A stretch of 64,000 nt of DNA from Mogibacterium sp. (lineage in GTDB: Bacteria; Bacillota; Clostridia; Peptostreptococcales; Anaerovoracaceae), in the NCBI GenBank assembly GCA_017512365.1, contig JAFWGQ010000073.1:1-64000 (forward strand), in the 5' to 3' direction. Of the stretch, positions 15,592-24,431 are shown piece after piece (the stretch's first letter is position 1; the number at the start of each line of letters is the position of its first letter). Both the position numbers and the translations under genes were made by a program. The notes beneath the pieces were generated by a model. That model searched no databases and had not been told where the DNA came from. It was given only the letters and a program-made list of their open reading frames with translations.

Positions 15592-16419
15592 ATGAAAAGA
15601 CAGAATCATTACGGAAAGAATGTATTTGTGACCGGTGCATCTTCAGGCATCGGGCAGGCATGTGCCCGGATGTTTGCAGAAAACGGCTGCAATGTCACGG
15701 GGGTATCACGGAATACTGAGGAGAAGACAGAAGTCTTCCCGGGAGGCGGCAGCCTTACGCTGAAGCGTCTCGATGTCACGGACGAAGCGGCGGTAAAAGA
15801 GTTCGTGGATGATCTTCCGGGTGTTGACATAGCGGTGCTGTGCGCCGGCATGGGAGTAGCGGGTCCTGCAGAGACTACCGCATCCGAACTGACACGCAGA
15901 CAGATGGAGGTCAACTACTTCGGGACACTCAACGCAGCTCAGCCATGCCTCACCAGAATGCGGGAGCAGCACAGAGGCCTTCTGGTGGTGATCGGTTCCA
16001 TTGCAGGCAGGGTATCCATACCTATGCAGAGCCAGTATTCGGCGAGCAAGTATGCCCTGGAGGCCTTTACGGATGCGGTCCGTATGGAGATGAAACAATA
16101 TGGCGTCAGGGCCTGTATCATTGAACCGGGAGATACAAAGACAGGCTTTACAGCTGCCAGGATCATGCAGAACTCTGACAACAGATCTGATACTTACGGC
16201 ATCAGATTGAAAAAGAGTGTGGCTAAAATGGCTGCGGATGAACAAGGCGGCAGATCGCCCGAAAGTGTTGCGAAGACCGCGCTGGCGCTGGCGGGCAGGA
16301 AGGACCCTCCGGCAAGAGTTCCGGTGGGAATAGAGTACAAAGCGCTGATGCAGCTGCTTCGCATCATGCCTGACCGGGGCAAAGAGTTCATATTGAGCAA
16401 ACTATATCTGCCGAAATAG
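15592..16419 (+). CDS. Short-chain dehydrogenase/reductase
   Basis: This classical SDR has 275 residues: cofactor loop TGASSGIGQA (about 13-22), an Arg after the second strand (SRN, suggesting NADP(H)), catalytic Ser in VIGSIAG and Tyr-Lys in SQYSASKYAL. It follows the flavodoxin lipoprotein by 12 bases and the GNAT gene starts 12 bases after it, so it is probably the distal part of the TetR-controlled unit. Substrate unknown; similar proteins are often annotated as oxidoreductases of lipids or steroids. Confidence 0.88.
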   Translation: MKRQNHYGKNVFVTGASSGIGQACARMFAENGCNVTGVSRNTEEKTEVFPGGGSLTLKRLDVTDEAAVKEFVDDLPGVDIAVLCAGMGVAGPAETTASELTRRQMEVNYFGTLNAAQPCLTRMREQHRGLLVVIGSIAGRVSIPMQSQYSASKYALEAFTDAVRMEMKQYGVRACIIEPGDTKTGFTAARIMQNSDNRSDTYGIRLKKSVAKMAADEQGGRSPESVAKTALALAGRKDPPARVPVGIEYKALMQLLRIMPDRGKEFILSKLYLPK

Positions 16420-16431
16420 AGGTACCGATAA

Positions 16432-16908
16432 ATGATCAGACAATACAGACAGGATGATATACCTGATATGATCCGCATATGGAATGAAGTGATTGAGGAG
16501 GGCAACGCTTTTCCGTGGGAGGAGTGCCTGGATACGGAAAGCGGCAAGGCCTTTTTCGCGGAACAAAGTTATACAGGGGTCGCCGAGACCGATGGGAAGA
16601 TAGCGGGACTGTATATCCTTCATCCCAATAATCTGGGAAGATGCGGACACCTTTGCAATGCCAGCTATGCGGTTTCATCAGACATGCGGGGCCGGCATAT
16701 AGGAGAACAGCTGGTGAAGGACAGCCTGAAGATCGGAAGAAGACTCGGCTTCCGTGTCCTGCAGTTCAACGCGGTAGTCGAGAGCAACATCCACGCCAGA
16801 CATCTTTACGAACGCCTGGGTTTCATACAGCTTGGAGCGATACCCGGGGGATTCCGGATGAAGGACGGACATTACGAAAACATCTATCCGTACTACCGCG
16901 AACTGTAA
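16432..16908 (+). CDS. GNAT-family N-acetyltransferase
   Basis: The protein has 158 residues with GNAT motif A at about 86-105 (VSSDMRGRHIGEQLV) and a late LYERLGF. The first residues MIRQYRQDDIPDMIRIWNE match the common GNAT opening. It transfers acetyl from acetyl-CoA to an unknown amine. Ribosome site GAGGT. It converges on the LysR gene, with nine bases between stops. Confidence 0.88.
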   Translation: MIRQYRQDDIPDMIRIWNEVIEEGNAFPWEECLDTESGKAFFAEQSYTGVAETDGKIAGLYILHPNNLGRCGHLCNASYAVSSDMRGRHIGEQLVKDSLKIGRRLGFRVLQFNAVVESNIHARHLYERLGFIQLGAIPGGFRMKDGHYENIYPYYREL

Positions 16909-16917
16909 AACGAAGTT

Positions 16918-17814
16918 TCACTTATCAGTACAATGCGCCTGTACGATGCGGATGAATTCTTTCATCACAGGATTGATCCAGCGGTCAGGGCTGCAGATGT
17001 ACGATGCATATAATTCGACGGATATCTCATCCTTAAGCTTAAGGGCGGCCAGTTCGCCCTTTTTTATTTGCTCGCGGACTGTGAACTCGGGAAGGAAGGA
17101 GACGCCGTACCCGCTCAGCAGCATATTGATGATCGCTCCGACTGAGCCGATATCCATGACCGGACTGAATTCTATCCCCCGGGATACGAACTCCCGCTCA
17201 AGCTGTGCGCTGTAGCTTATATTCCTGCCGGAAACAATAAAGTCTGCCTGCGCAATATCTGAAAGAGTGAGGCTCCTCTTCTTAAGCAGCGGACTGCCCG
17301 GCCATGTGACGAAGACAAGATCTTCCCGTCTGCCGGCTGCAGTCAGCAGCTCGGGGTGAGGCATTTGTCTGTCGAGACGTACCAGAAAGTCGATCTCGCT
17401 CCGGTTCAACTTCTGCAGTGAGTCCTCTATGAAGTCGGAAGCGTTCAGGCTTATGCTGACGTGAGGATGCAGCTTCCTGAATTCCAGAAGGAGGGACGGC
17501 ATAACGCTCATTGCATAGGAAGAAGGCGCGCATATTCGCAGTTCTCCCCACAGATTGTTCTGAGGACGCACGCTGTTTACGGCCTCTTCTTCAGCTTTCA
17601 GCATGTTCAGCGCATGCGGCAGAAATGTTTTGCCTTCCTGTGTGAGGTAGACTTTCCTGTTTATCCTGTCAAAAAGGGGAACCCCCAGCTCGCTTTCCAT
17701 GGCTTTGATCTGAGCGGTAACGGCAGCCTGAGAATAGCCGAGATTCTCAGCCGCCCTGGTGAAGCTCCCGGATTCAACGATCTTTACAAATGTAGTGACG
17801 TTTCTGATCTCCAT
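16918..17814 (-). CDS. LysR-family transcriptional regulator
   Basis: The third LysR protein of the window has 298 residues with N-terminal MEIRNVTTFVKIVESGSFTR and QAAVTAQIKAMESELG. The effector domain is complete. It is divergent from a YgjV-like membrane protein gene (118 bases between), its probable target by usual logic, and it converges on the SDR/GNAT genes. No strong ribosome site is visible before the ATG. Confidence 0.88.
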   Translation of the reverse strand: MEIRNVTTFVKIVESGSFTRAAENLGYSQAAVTAQIKAMESELGVPLFDRINRKVYLTQEGKTFLPHALNMLKAEEEAVNSVRPQNNLWGELRICAPSSYAMSVMPSLLLEFRKLHPHVSISLNASDFIEDSLQKLNRSEIDFLVRLDRQMPHPELLTAAGRREDLVFVTWPGSPLLKKRSLTLSDIAQADFIVSGRNISYSAQLEREFVSRGIEFSPVMDIGSVGAIINMLLSGYGVSFLPEFTVREQIKKGELAALKLKDEISVELYASYICSPDRWINPVMKEFIRIVQAHCTDK

Positions 17815-17931
17815 AATGATTCAAAAATATTTATCGATATAATAAAAACGATTAGTTTTACAGAATGATTATATCGTGTTATCTTTCAATTGCAAGAGAT
17901 AAGAAAGCAGACGATCAAAGGAGAAAACGGG

Positions 17932-18462
17932 ATGAGAGAGTTTCTGATACAGGCGGTGGGGTTTGCAGGAGTTGCGTTTTTCATAGCATCCTACCAGATG
18001 AGATCAAACCGCAGGCTGTTCCTGCTTCAGCTTATGGGCTGCCTGATATTCGTCGCACAGTTCTCTCTGCTCGGAGCATACACCGGGGCGCTCAGCCTGA
18101 TGGTAAATGTGATACGTAACACGCTTCTGCTGAAAATCGATGAGTGGAAATGGGTGAAGAGCAGGATGACCATGGCGGCGATCACAGCACTGCTGGCTCT
18201 GGTGACAGCAGTGACATGGGCCGGTCCGCTGAGCCTGCTGCCGTTCATCTCGGTCGGAGTGACCACCGCAGGCTACTGGACCAATAACGCACAGAAGATA
18301 AGACTGTCGCAGATGATAGGATCCCCGTTCACCCTGGTGTATGACGTGCTGATACATTCGTGGGGAGGCGCTCTCAATGAGTCGATAGCACTGCTGTCGA
18401 TCCTGATCTCGATCTTCCGCTTTGGCTGGCATGATCTGGCAGAATGCCGGGCAGAGGCATAA
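17932..18462 (+). CDS. YgjV-like inner membrane protein
   Basis: Its 176 residues hold five to six hydrophobic helices. The pattern (FLIQAVGFAGVAFFIASYQM, then LFLLQLMGCLIFVAQFSLLG) fits the YgjV family (bacterial inner membrane protein of unknown function). The start with AAAGGAGA upstream is better than longer in-frame options. Opposite a LysR regulator. Function not known; no catalytic residues seen. Confidence 0.75.
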   Translation: MREFLIQAVGFAGVAFFIASYQMRSNRRLFLLQLMGCLIFVAQFSLLGAYTGALSLMVNVIRNTLLLKIDEWKWVKSRMTMAAITALLALVTAVTWAGPLSLLPFISVGVTTAGYWTNNAQKIRLSQMIGSPFTLVYDVLIHSWGGALNESIALLSILISIFRFGWHDLAECRAEA

Positions 18463-18523
18463 AAAACCGTTAAACCGGGCAATGCCCTTACTCATGGAAA
18501 CTAATATATTCAGGAGGTACAAA

Positions 18524-18745
18524 ATGAACATGAAGGTAGTAGTGATGTGCGGTGCAGCTGCAGTAGTATTTGACCTTATCGCATGCCTGGGAGACAGCAA
18601 TGCGGTCGTATACAGCCTGTTCATGTGGCTTTGCATAGCATCGTTCTGTGCATATGTATACGGCCTGCTGCACATGGGTTACTCGAAGAATTATGAAAAA
18701 GCCGAAAGAAAAGATGCTGATCCGGCTGAATCAAAAGCAGCATAG
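18524..18745 (+). CDS. Two-helix small membrane protein (73 aa)
   Basis: AGGAGGT eight bases before the ATG gives a strong ribosome site, in the same AGGAGGTACAAAATG context as the micropeptide at 3.2 kb. Two hydrophobic helices (about 4-20 and 25-48) precede a charged tail rich in Lys and Glu. No family recognised. It may be co-transcribed with the YgjV-like gene 61 bases upstream. Confidence 0.65.
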   Translation: MNMKVVVMCGAAAVVFDLIACLGDSNAVVYSLFMWLCIASFCAYVYGLLHMGYSKNYEKAERKDADPAESKAA

Positions 18746-18885
18746 GAAAGAACCATAACAAATACCATACAATACTTCACGGGGAGAGGGCAGCTTCGAC
18801 AGCGGCCTTTTCTTCTGTATCCTCAATGACTATTGTCTGCTTCATATCAGAAGGAAGAAAGACTATTTGTGCTATACTTCGTGAT

Positions 18886-19047
18886 ATGGAGAAGAAGTAC
18901 TATAAGCTTGAGATATACATTCCTGAATCACACTTTGACGTTCTGAAACAGGCGCTGATGAGTGCTGAAGTAGGGCATATCGGTAATTACGACTGCTGCC
19001 TGCATACGAGGGGGCCGTTTCCGCTTCATTCCGGAAGCAGAATTTAA
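18886..19047 (+). pseudogene. YqfO/NIF3-C-terminal-like gene, frameshifted copy
   Basis: It starts MEKKYYKLEIYIPESHFDVL, almost identical to the gene at 9987, and continues into the family middle SAEVGHIGNYDCCL before breaking down into HTRGPFPLHSGSRI and a stop. Sequence in another frame continues with GRFRFIPEAEF, so a frameshift or rearrangement lies near 19005. The conserved end (HPYEEPVINVI) is not found here, whereas the copy at 9987 keeps it, so neither copy is whole. DNA from 18746 to 18885 and from 19048 to 19219 shows no other supported gene. Confidence 0.6.
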
Positions 19048-19219
19048 AAACGGCGGACAGTGGATAGACAGCATGAGAGAAAAAGATGATCGGATTCGGT
19101 TTCGTGATAATAAAAAAAGAACATATTGAGGCAATCTATTTGTCATTGAATAATGCAGTTTATACACTTAATCTGATGGAATTATTGACAGTTTACAGAA
19201 AGATGAAGGAGGCATAAAA

Positions 19220-19633
19220 ATGTCGATCGAACTGGAATACGCATTGGAACATAAAAACGACCCTGCAGTACTTTGCTGCAGGATGGAGCCGGGCGAGATC
19301 TCGCACCATAATCTCGAAGATCCGGCCATCTTCCCGGACCTCGTGGATACGGGACTTCTGAGTCTGGACGGAGCCCTGACCATAGGTCAGTGCCTCGGCG
19401 CTACGCTCAAGGAGGTACAGGACTCCCTGACACCGCTCACAGCAGATCTCGTGGACAATATCCAGGATCCTGACGCAGCGGGCGGAGACGCTCCTGCAGA
19501 GGAGGGCGGCGATGCTGAAGCTGCAGTACCTGCAGTGGCTGTACCTGCCGGCACACAGATGACGTTCGCAGGCGGAGTGGTAAAACTGTATATCGCAGAA
19601 GGAAAAGACATCGCTATCGAATTCCCGGTATAA
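19220..19633 (+). CDS. Hypothetical acidic protein (137 aa)
   Basis: I do not recognise this protein. It has a structured N-terminal part (1-85, with LTIGQCLGATLKEVQDSL), an Ala/Gly/Glu-rich linker (about 86-103) and a short hydrophobic C-terminal strand pair (MTFAGGVVKLYIAEGKDIAIEF). No signal peptide or transmembrane helix. AAGGAGG upstream and a terminator 31 bases after the stop show a real single-gene unit. The linker suggests two modules, perhaps an assembly protein. Confidence 0.6.
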   Translation: MSIELEYALEHKNDPAVLCCRMEPGEISHHNLEDPAIFPDLVDTGLLSLDGALTIGQCLGATLKEVQDSLTPLTADLVDNIQDPDAAGGDAPAEEGGDAEAAVPAVAVPAGTQMTFAGGVVKLYIAEGKDIAIEFPV

Positions 19634-19663
19634 TACATAAGAGAAATCGCAGACTTTATGTAT

Positions 19664-19703
19664 GAGCCTTTGGCAAAACTCCTGCCGAAGGCTCTGTTTT
19701 TTT
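19664..19703 (+). terminator. Terminator after the acidic protein
   Basis: GAGCCTT and AAGGCTC pair around a 17-base loop that itself contains GGCAAAACTCCTGCC (GGCA/TGCC), followed by seven or more T. Confidence 0.85.
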
Positions 19704-19800
19704 GTCCCTGCGGACGGGGAGATATTGTATAATAAGCGAGGAGATGCATAGGATCAAAGCAAACAAAAAACATGAAGCATCTCTGTACCGGGAGATATAA

Positions 19801-21156
19801 ATGTCATTGAAACAAAAGCGCGAAGAAGGTATTTCACTACGGACCACTCAGATATTGCTTGTGATCGGGGCAGTTATTATATCCTGCCTCATGCTCTTTT
19901 CCACATATCATCTGTCTGTCAGCTTCAGAAACCTGGCGGATACCTCCGAGGAACAGATAGAAATGAGAAAGGCGGCGCGCGAGCTGATGGATGCTTCGGA
20001 TTATCTGACGGAAAACGTCCAGCGTTTCACTGTCAACGGTGACACGCGTTTTATGGATAAATACTTTACCGAGGCGTTTGAGTCGAACCGGAGGGAGGAT
20101 GCTCTTTCGACAATGGCGAGAGACGCCGGCAAAACAGATGCGCTCAAACACCTTCAGACTGCGATGGATGACTCCGTAAAGCTGATGGAGACGGAATACT
20201 ATGCAATGCGTCTGGTGATAGAGGCGAAGGGATATACAGACTATCCCGACGTCCTGAAGGATACAGTACTGTCAGACGAGGACAAGGCGCTCAGTCCCGG
20301 AAGGAAGATGCGCCGCGCGAACGAAATGGTCCTCAGCGACGAGTACTATGAACAGAAGGAACAGATAAGAGAAAACATGAGAGCCAGCCTGGATGATCTT
20401 GAGAGGATGGCTTACGACACGGATGAGGAGGCGCTTGATTCATTGCGCAGCGAAATGACTGCTGTCCGCGTGATAATAGTGATCCAGATAATCGGCATAC
20501 TGATACTGGTGCTGCTGACATCACGTCTGGGGATCGATCCGGTCCTGAACGCGGTGGACCGCATCAAGGCAGACAGTCCTATCCCGGAAGTCGGCGCGAA
20601 TGAATTCCGCTATCTGGCACGTACATACAACAAGATGTATGAGGCGTACAAGAGAAGTCTGGAACGCCTCAATTTCAAAGCTTCCCATGATGAACTGACA
20701 GGAGCATATAACCGCTCGGGGTACGAGCTCATGGTGTCGGGCCTTGACCTGAACAGCACCTTCATGATGCTTGTCGATGTAGACAATTTTAAAGATATCA
20801 ACGACACGTACGGACACGAGACCGGGGACAAGGTCCTGATCAGACTGGTGGATGCGCTGAAAAACAACTTCCGCTCCGACGACTATATCTGCCGCATGGG
20901 CGGAGATGAATTCGCAGTGTTCATGGTGCATGTTCCGGAAACACAGCGACAGCAGATCGTTCAGAAGATCGAAGCGGTAAACAGGACGCTTGGGGAGTCG
21001 CAGGACGGACTTCCGCCTGCCTCCATCAGCGCCGGCATCGCGCACGGCTCGAGTGCTGCAGATATCGAAGACCTGTACGGGAAAGCGGACGAGGCCATGT
21101 ACAGGGCGAAACACAGCGGCAAGCATACTTATGCGTTCTATGAGGACAAAGCCTGA
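19801..21156 (+). CDS. Membrane-bound diguanylate cyclase (GGDEF)
   Basis: It has 451 residues: transmembrane helix about 14-35, an extracytoplasmic helical sensor of about 190 residues, a second helix near 222-241, then a GGDEF domain with the motif intact (about 367) and an RxxD inhibitory site five residues before it (RSDD). It should make c-di-GMP from two GTP and be feedback-inhibited. The sensor is not a PAS or CACHE that I recognise. It ends 157 bases before the phosphatase gene. The gap holds a hairpin CATGTCT/AGACATG (21209-21230) but no strong T-run, so co-transcription is possible. Confidence 0.92.
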   Translation: MSLKQKREEGISLRTTQILLVIGAVIISCLMLFSTYHLSVSFRNLADTSEEQIEMRKAARELMDASDYLTENVQRFTVNGDTRFMDKYFTEAFESNRREDALSTMARDAGKTDALKHLQTAMDDSVKLMETEYYAMRLVIEAKGYTDYPDVLKDTVLSDEDKALSPGRKMRRANEMVLSDEYYEQKEQIRENMRASLDDLERMAYDTDEEALDSLRSEMTAVRVIIVIQIIGILILVLLTSRLGIDPVLNAVDRIKADSPIPEVGANEFRYLARTYNKMYEAYKRSLERLNFKASHDELTGAYNRSGYELMVSGLDLNSTFMMLVDVDNFKDINDTYGHETGDKVLIRLVDALKNNFRSDDYICRMGGDEFAVFMVHVPETQRQQIVQKIEAVNRTLGESQDGLPPASISAGIAHGSSAADIEDLYGKADEAMYRAKHSGKHTYAFYEDKA

Positions 21157-21313
21157 CAGAGCCGCGGGCCACACGCCTGTCCGCGGGGCTCCGTGCCCGG
21201 ACTCAAGTCATGTCTTTTACTATAGACATGAGGGTGACAATAAAATAAAATTATAGCAATATGCAACAGTTCTGCAGACTGTATTTTTTTGAAAAGAGTA
21301 AAGGTAACTGTAA

Positions 21314-22807
21314 ATGAAGAAAACGACCGAAGGAACAAAGAAGGAAAGCAAGACTTTTGTGGGCAAGCTGAGGGAGGAATTCCTGCATACTACGGAAACT
21401 CTCTGGAACAACGAGGTCCAGGCAAACCTCTTCGTTGCGAGGATCCTCCTCTATACGGCGGTGATCGCCTTCATCATCATCGTGCTGTCGGTGCTGCATG
21501 TTTTTTCGATCAGCAACGCCGTCATGATGCGTGCTCTCACGATCGCCATAATCGAGATGATGGCGGCCGCCCTGATCTGCTTCTATTTCAAAGGCGAGAA
21601 GCCATGGCTCAAGATACTGCTGATGACCGCGTATGTGGTAGTGCTTGCGCGGCTGCACATGGTGCTGGGGCATAACATAGTCCTCTGCCTGGTATTCCCT
21701 GTCGCGCTGTCGGTCAGGTATTATTCGCGTCCTCTGACTTCATATGTCTCGGGACTTACTGTAATAACGTACCTGCTTGCAAGCTGGTACGGCATCACCC
21801 ACGCGATCACAAGGGTGGATCTCAACATGGTCGAGCTGCCGGGCGGCACGGTGCTGGAATTCCCGGAAGACACCCAGCTCAGAAATGTGATAGACCCGTC
21901 TCTTATCGACTATAACAAGCTGTTCATTCGTTTTCTGCAGCACAGCTTCCTGCCGAAATTCATACTGTTCATGATGATCGCCATAATCTGCGCGCTGATC
22001 GCGGAACGCGGCAGGCAGGCAATATACGCTCAGAAGGAAGAGACGGAAAAGACCGAGAGACTGGCGACAGAGCTGGATCTCGCGAGCAATATACAGACAA
22101 ATGTGCTCCCTAACATATTCCCGGTATTCCCGGACCGCAAGGAGTTTTCACTGCATGCGTCGATGACTCCGGCAAAGGAGGTCGGCGGCGACTTCTATGA
22201 CTTTTTCTTCGTGGACGATGACCACATTGCTCTTGTGATGGCTGATGTTTCGGGCAAGGGCATACCTGCGGCTCTGTTCATGATGGTAGCGCGTACGATC
22301 ATCAAGAACAGGACAATGATGGGAGGTTCTCCTTCAGAGATCCTTCACGATGTGAACGACCAGCTCTGCGAGGGAAATGTAGCAGAACTCTTCGTTACTG
22401 TATGGCTCTGTATCCTCGAGATATCCACGGGCAAAGGCGTCGCCGCGAATGCCGGTCACGAGCACCCGGTCCTCCGCAGAAAAGGCGATGAGTACGCTCT
22501 TGTAGTCTACAAGCATTCACCTGCTGTTGCCGCGATCGAGGGTATGAGATTCAAGGATCACGGATTCGAGCTGAAACCGGGAGACAGCATTTTCGTTTAT
22601 ACCGACGGAGTCGCCGAAGCGACCAATTCATCGGATGAGCTTTTCGGCACGGACCGCATGCTCGATGCTCTCAACAGGGACCCTGACGCCATGCCTGAGC
22701 AGGTACTGAAAAATGTGCTGGACGGGGTCAACGAATTCGTCAGGGGAGCGGAGCAGTTCGATGACCTGACCATGCTGGGACTGAAGTACTTCGGTCCGGA
22801 GAGATAA
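21314..22807 (+). CDS. Membrane-anchored SpoIIE/RsbU-type protein phosphatase
   Basis: The protein has 497 residues. About 40-230 hold six or so hydrophobic helices, then a helical linker and a PP2C-type phosphatase (about 255-497) with metal-binding motifs EVGGDFYDFF, MADVSGKG and the late FVYTDGVAEA and QFDDLTML. This domain dephosphorylates Ser/Thr phosphate, classically on STAS anti-sigma antagonists that are phosphorylated by RsbW-like kinases. The next two genes encode proteins starting with RsbW-like domains, so the phosphatase and kinase fold sit in one operon. A close relative with a different membrane part lies at 56.7 kb. Confidence 0.92.
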   Translation: MKKTTEGTKKESKTFVGKLREEFLHTTETLWNNEVQANLFVARILLYTAVIAFIIIVLSVLHVFSISNAVMMRALTIAIIEMMAAALICFYFKGEKPWLKILLMTAYVVVLARLHMVLGHNIVLCLVFPVALSVRYYSRPLTSYVSGLTVITYLLASWYGITHAITRVDLNMVELPGGTVLEFPEDTQLRNVIDPSLIDYNKLFIRFLQHSFLPKFILFMMIAIICALIAERGRQAIYAQKEETEKTERLATELDLASNIQTNVLPNIFPVFPDRKEFSLHASMTPAKEVGGDFYDFFFVDDDHIALVMADVSGKGIPAALFMMVARTIIKNRTMMGGSPSEILHDVNDQLCEGNVAELFVTVWLCILEISTGKGVAANAGHEHPVLRRKGDEYALVVYKHSPAVAAIEGMRFKDHGFELKPGDSIFVYTDGVAEATNSSDELFGTDRMLDALNRDPDAMPEQVLKNVLDGVNEFVRGAEQFDDLTMLGLKYFGPER

Positions 22808-22822
22808 CAGATCGGGGTTTCT

Positions 22823-24427
22823 ATGGATATTTCAAACATAAGAAGTCAGGAGAATAAGTTCCTGCTCAACGCGGAAGAGATCGACCGGATCACGGAAGAA
22901 CTCATGGAAGTGCTGTCGAATGAACCGGTCGACCGTAAGGACGCCCTGCGGCTGAAGTTTATTCTGGAAGAGGCGCTGCTGAACTACAGAGATTCCTTCC
23001 CTGAAGGGACTCTCGCGTCCCTGCGTTTCTCCCGCGGCCTCGGGACGTTCAGGATCTCCCTGAAGGTCGAAGGGGAAAGCATGGATCCTTTCGCGGAGAA
23101 TGATTCATCCGTTACTTCTGTCATGGGGTCGCTTCTCGCCAATTCAGACATGCTGAACAGGGCCTGGAAGTACCGGGGCGGTGCTAATCTGGTGACCTTC
23201 ACCCTGATGAAAAAGCGCAAGCTCGGACAGATCGTCACTATCCTCATTGGAGTTCTGGGCGGTGCTGCGTGCGGAATTCTGCTCAAGGCGCTGGTACCGT
23301 CTCATGCCGGGGATATCGCGACGCGGATCATCATGCCGATCACGAATGCCTATGTAGGCCTTCTCTGCGTCATGGCGACTCTGATGTGCTTTGCGGCCAT
23401 TGCCCTGGGCATCGTACGGCTCGGAGACATATCGACATTCAGTACCGTAGGAAAGAAGATGATCCGGAGTTTTCTCTGGGTCGCGTTTTTCCTGACACTG
23501 ATCTGCACCATCTGCATGGTGCCGGGGATGCACTTCGGGCGTTCGGCTGAGATGTCGCTCGACTTCTTCGACTTTTTCGACATAATCATCAGCTTTGTCC
23601 CGAACAATATCCTGACGCCTATTCTGGAGTTCAACTCCGTCCATATAATCATCATAGGCATCATGTTCGGCGTGGCTATGCTGCACATGGGACAGAAGGC
23701 GGATCAGCTGACAGAGATCTTCGATGAGGTCAATATCGTGGCCATACTCTCGAATTCCTACCTGACCCGCTTCATCCCGGCTTATGTCGGGCTGATGGTC
23801 TGCGAACAGATCCTGTCCGGATCCTTCTCGGCTCTTTCGGGCTTCCTGAAGCTGTTCCTGATGGTGCTCGCGGCCGATTTCGTAACGCTTGCGGCCTACA
23901 CCGCAGTCGTCTGCATCCGCCTCAGAGTCAGCGTGCGGACCTTTGTACACAAGATGCTGCCGTCCTTTATCATCGCTCTGACGAGCGCCAGTGTCGGTGC
24001 GGTATTCATGCCTGCGATCGATGTCCTGATAGGAGATCTCGGTGTGGACGGCGATTATGCGCCTCTGGCATATAATCTGGGCAGCATCCTGTTCAGGCCT
24101 GGCTACTGCATCGTCTTTATCGCATGCAGCCTTTTCACGGCAGGCATGTACGGTATCGAGGTCACCTGGTCGTGGGTAGCTGCGGCATTTTTCCTTTCCT
24201 TCATCCTTTCGGTGGCTACGCCGCCTGTGGTCGGAGGGACCACGGTATGTTTCTCGATACTGTTTTCCCAGCTGGGGCTTCAGTCGCAGGCTCTGGCCAT
24301 GATAATATCGATCAATGCGTTCCTCGAGTTCATGACGGTCGCTGTCAATACATACAGCCTGCAGAGCCAGATCGTCCTGCTCGGGAATTCCATCGGTGAA
24401 CTGGACATCGACAAACTCAGAAGCTGA
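22823..24427 (+). CDS. RsbW-like domain fused to DAACS-type symporter, copy 1
   Basis: Residues 1-130 resemble an RsbW-like GHKL domain: an N-box-like helix KFILEEALLNYRD, a G1-like ESMDPF and a closing strand YRGGANLVTFTLMKK, as in anti-sigma kinases. From about 138 to 510 the protein is an eight-helix glutamate/dicarboxylate symporter (SDF) fold with two hairpin regions. Transport motifs are altered: HP1 reads TSASVGAVF instead of a Ser-rich loop, the NMDGT motif of helix 7 is replaced (YNLGSILFRPG), and helix 8 keeps the last Asn (AVN) but not the substrate Arg. It may be a receptor or a carrier with new specificity. Starts 15 bases after the phosphatase. Confidence 0.8.
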   Translation: MDISNIRSQENKFLLNAEEIDRITEELMEVLSNEPVDRKDALRLKFILEEALLNYRDSFPEGTLASLRFSRGLGTFRISLKVEGESMDPFAENDSSVTSVMGSLLANSDMLNRAWKYRGGANLVTFTLMKKRKLGQIVTILIGVLGGAACGILLKALVPSHAGDIATRIIMPITNAYVGLLCVMATLMCFAAIALGIVRLGDISTFSTVGKKMIRSFLWVAFFLTLICTICMVPGMHFGRSAEMSLDFFDFFDIIISFVPNNILTPILEFNSVHIIIIGIMFGVAMLHMGQKADQLTEIFDEVNIVAILSNSYLTRFIPAYVGLMVCEQILSGSFSALSGFLKLFLMVLAADFVTLAAYTAVVCIRLRVSVRTFVHKMLPSFIIALTSASVGAVFMPAIDVLIGDLGVDGDYAPLAYNLGSILFRPGYCIVFIACSLFTAGMYGIEVTWSWVAAAFFLSFILSVATPPVVGGTTVCFSILFSQLGLQSQALAMIISINAFLEFMTVAVNTYSLQSQIVLLGNSIGELDIDKLRS

Positions 24428-24431
24428 CAGG

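Noticed and set aside
19087-19218. A 43-codon frame (MIGFGFVIIKKEHIEAIYLS ...) before the acidic protein
   Set aside because: No ribosome site and no family recognised; it lies in the debris of the YqfO-like pseudogene. The AAGGAGG near its end belongs to the next gene.
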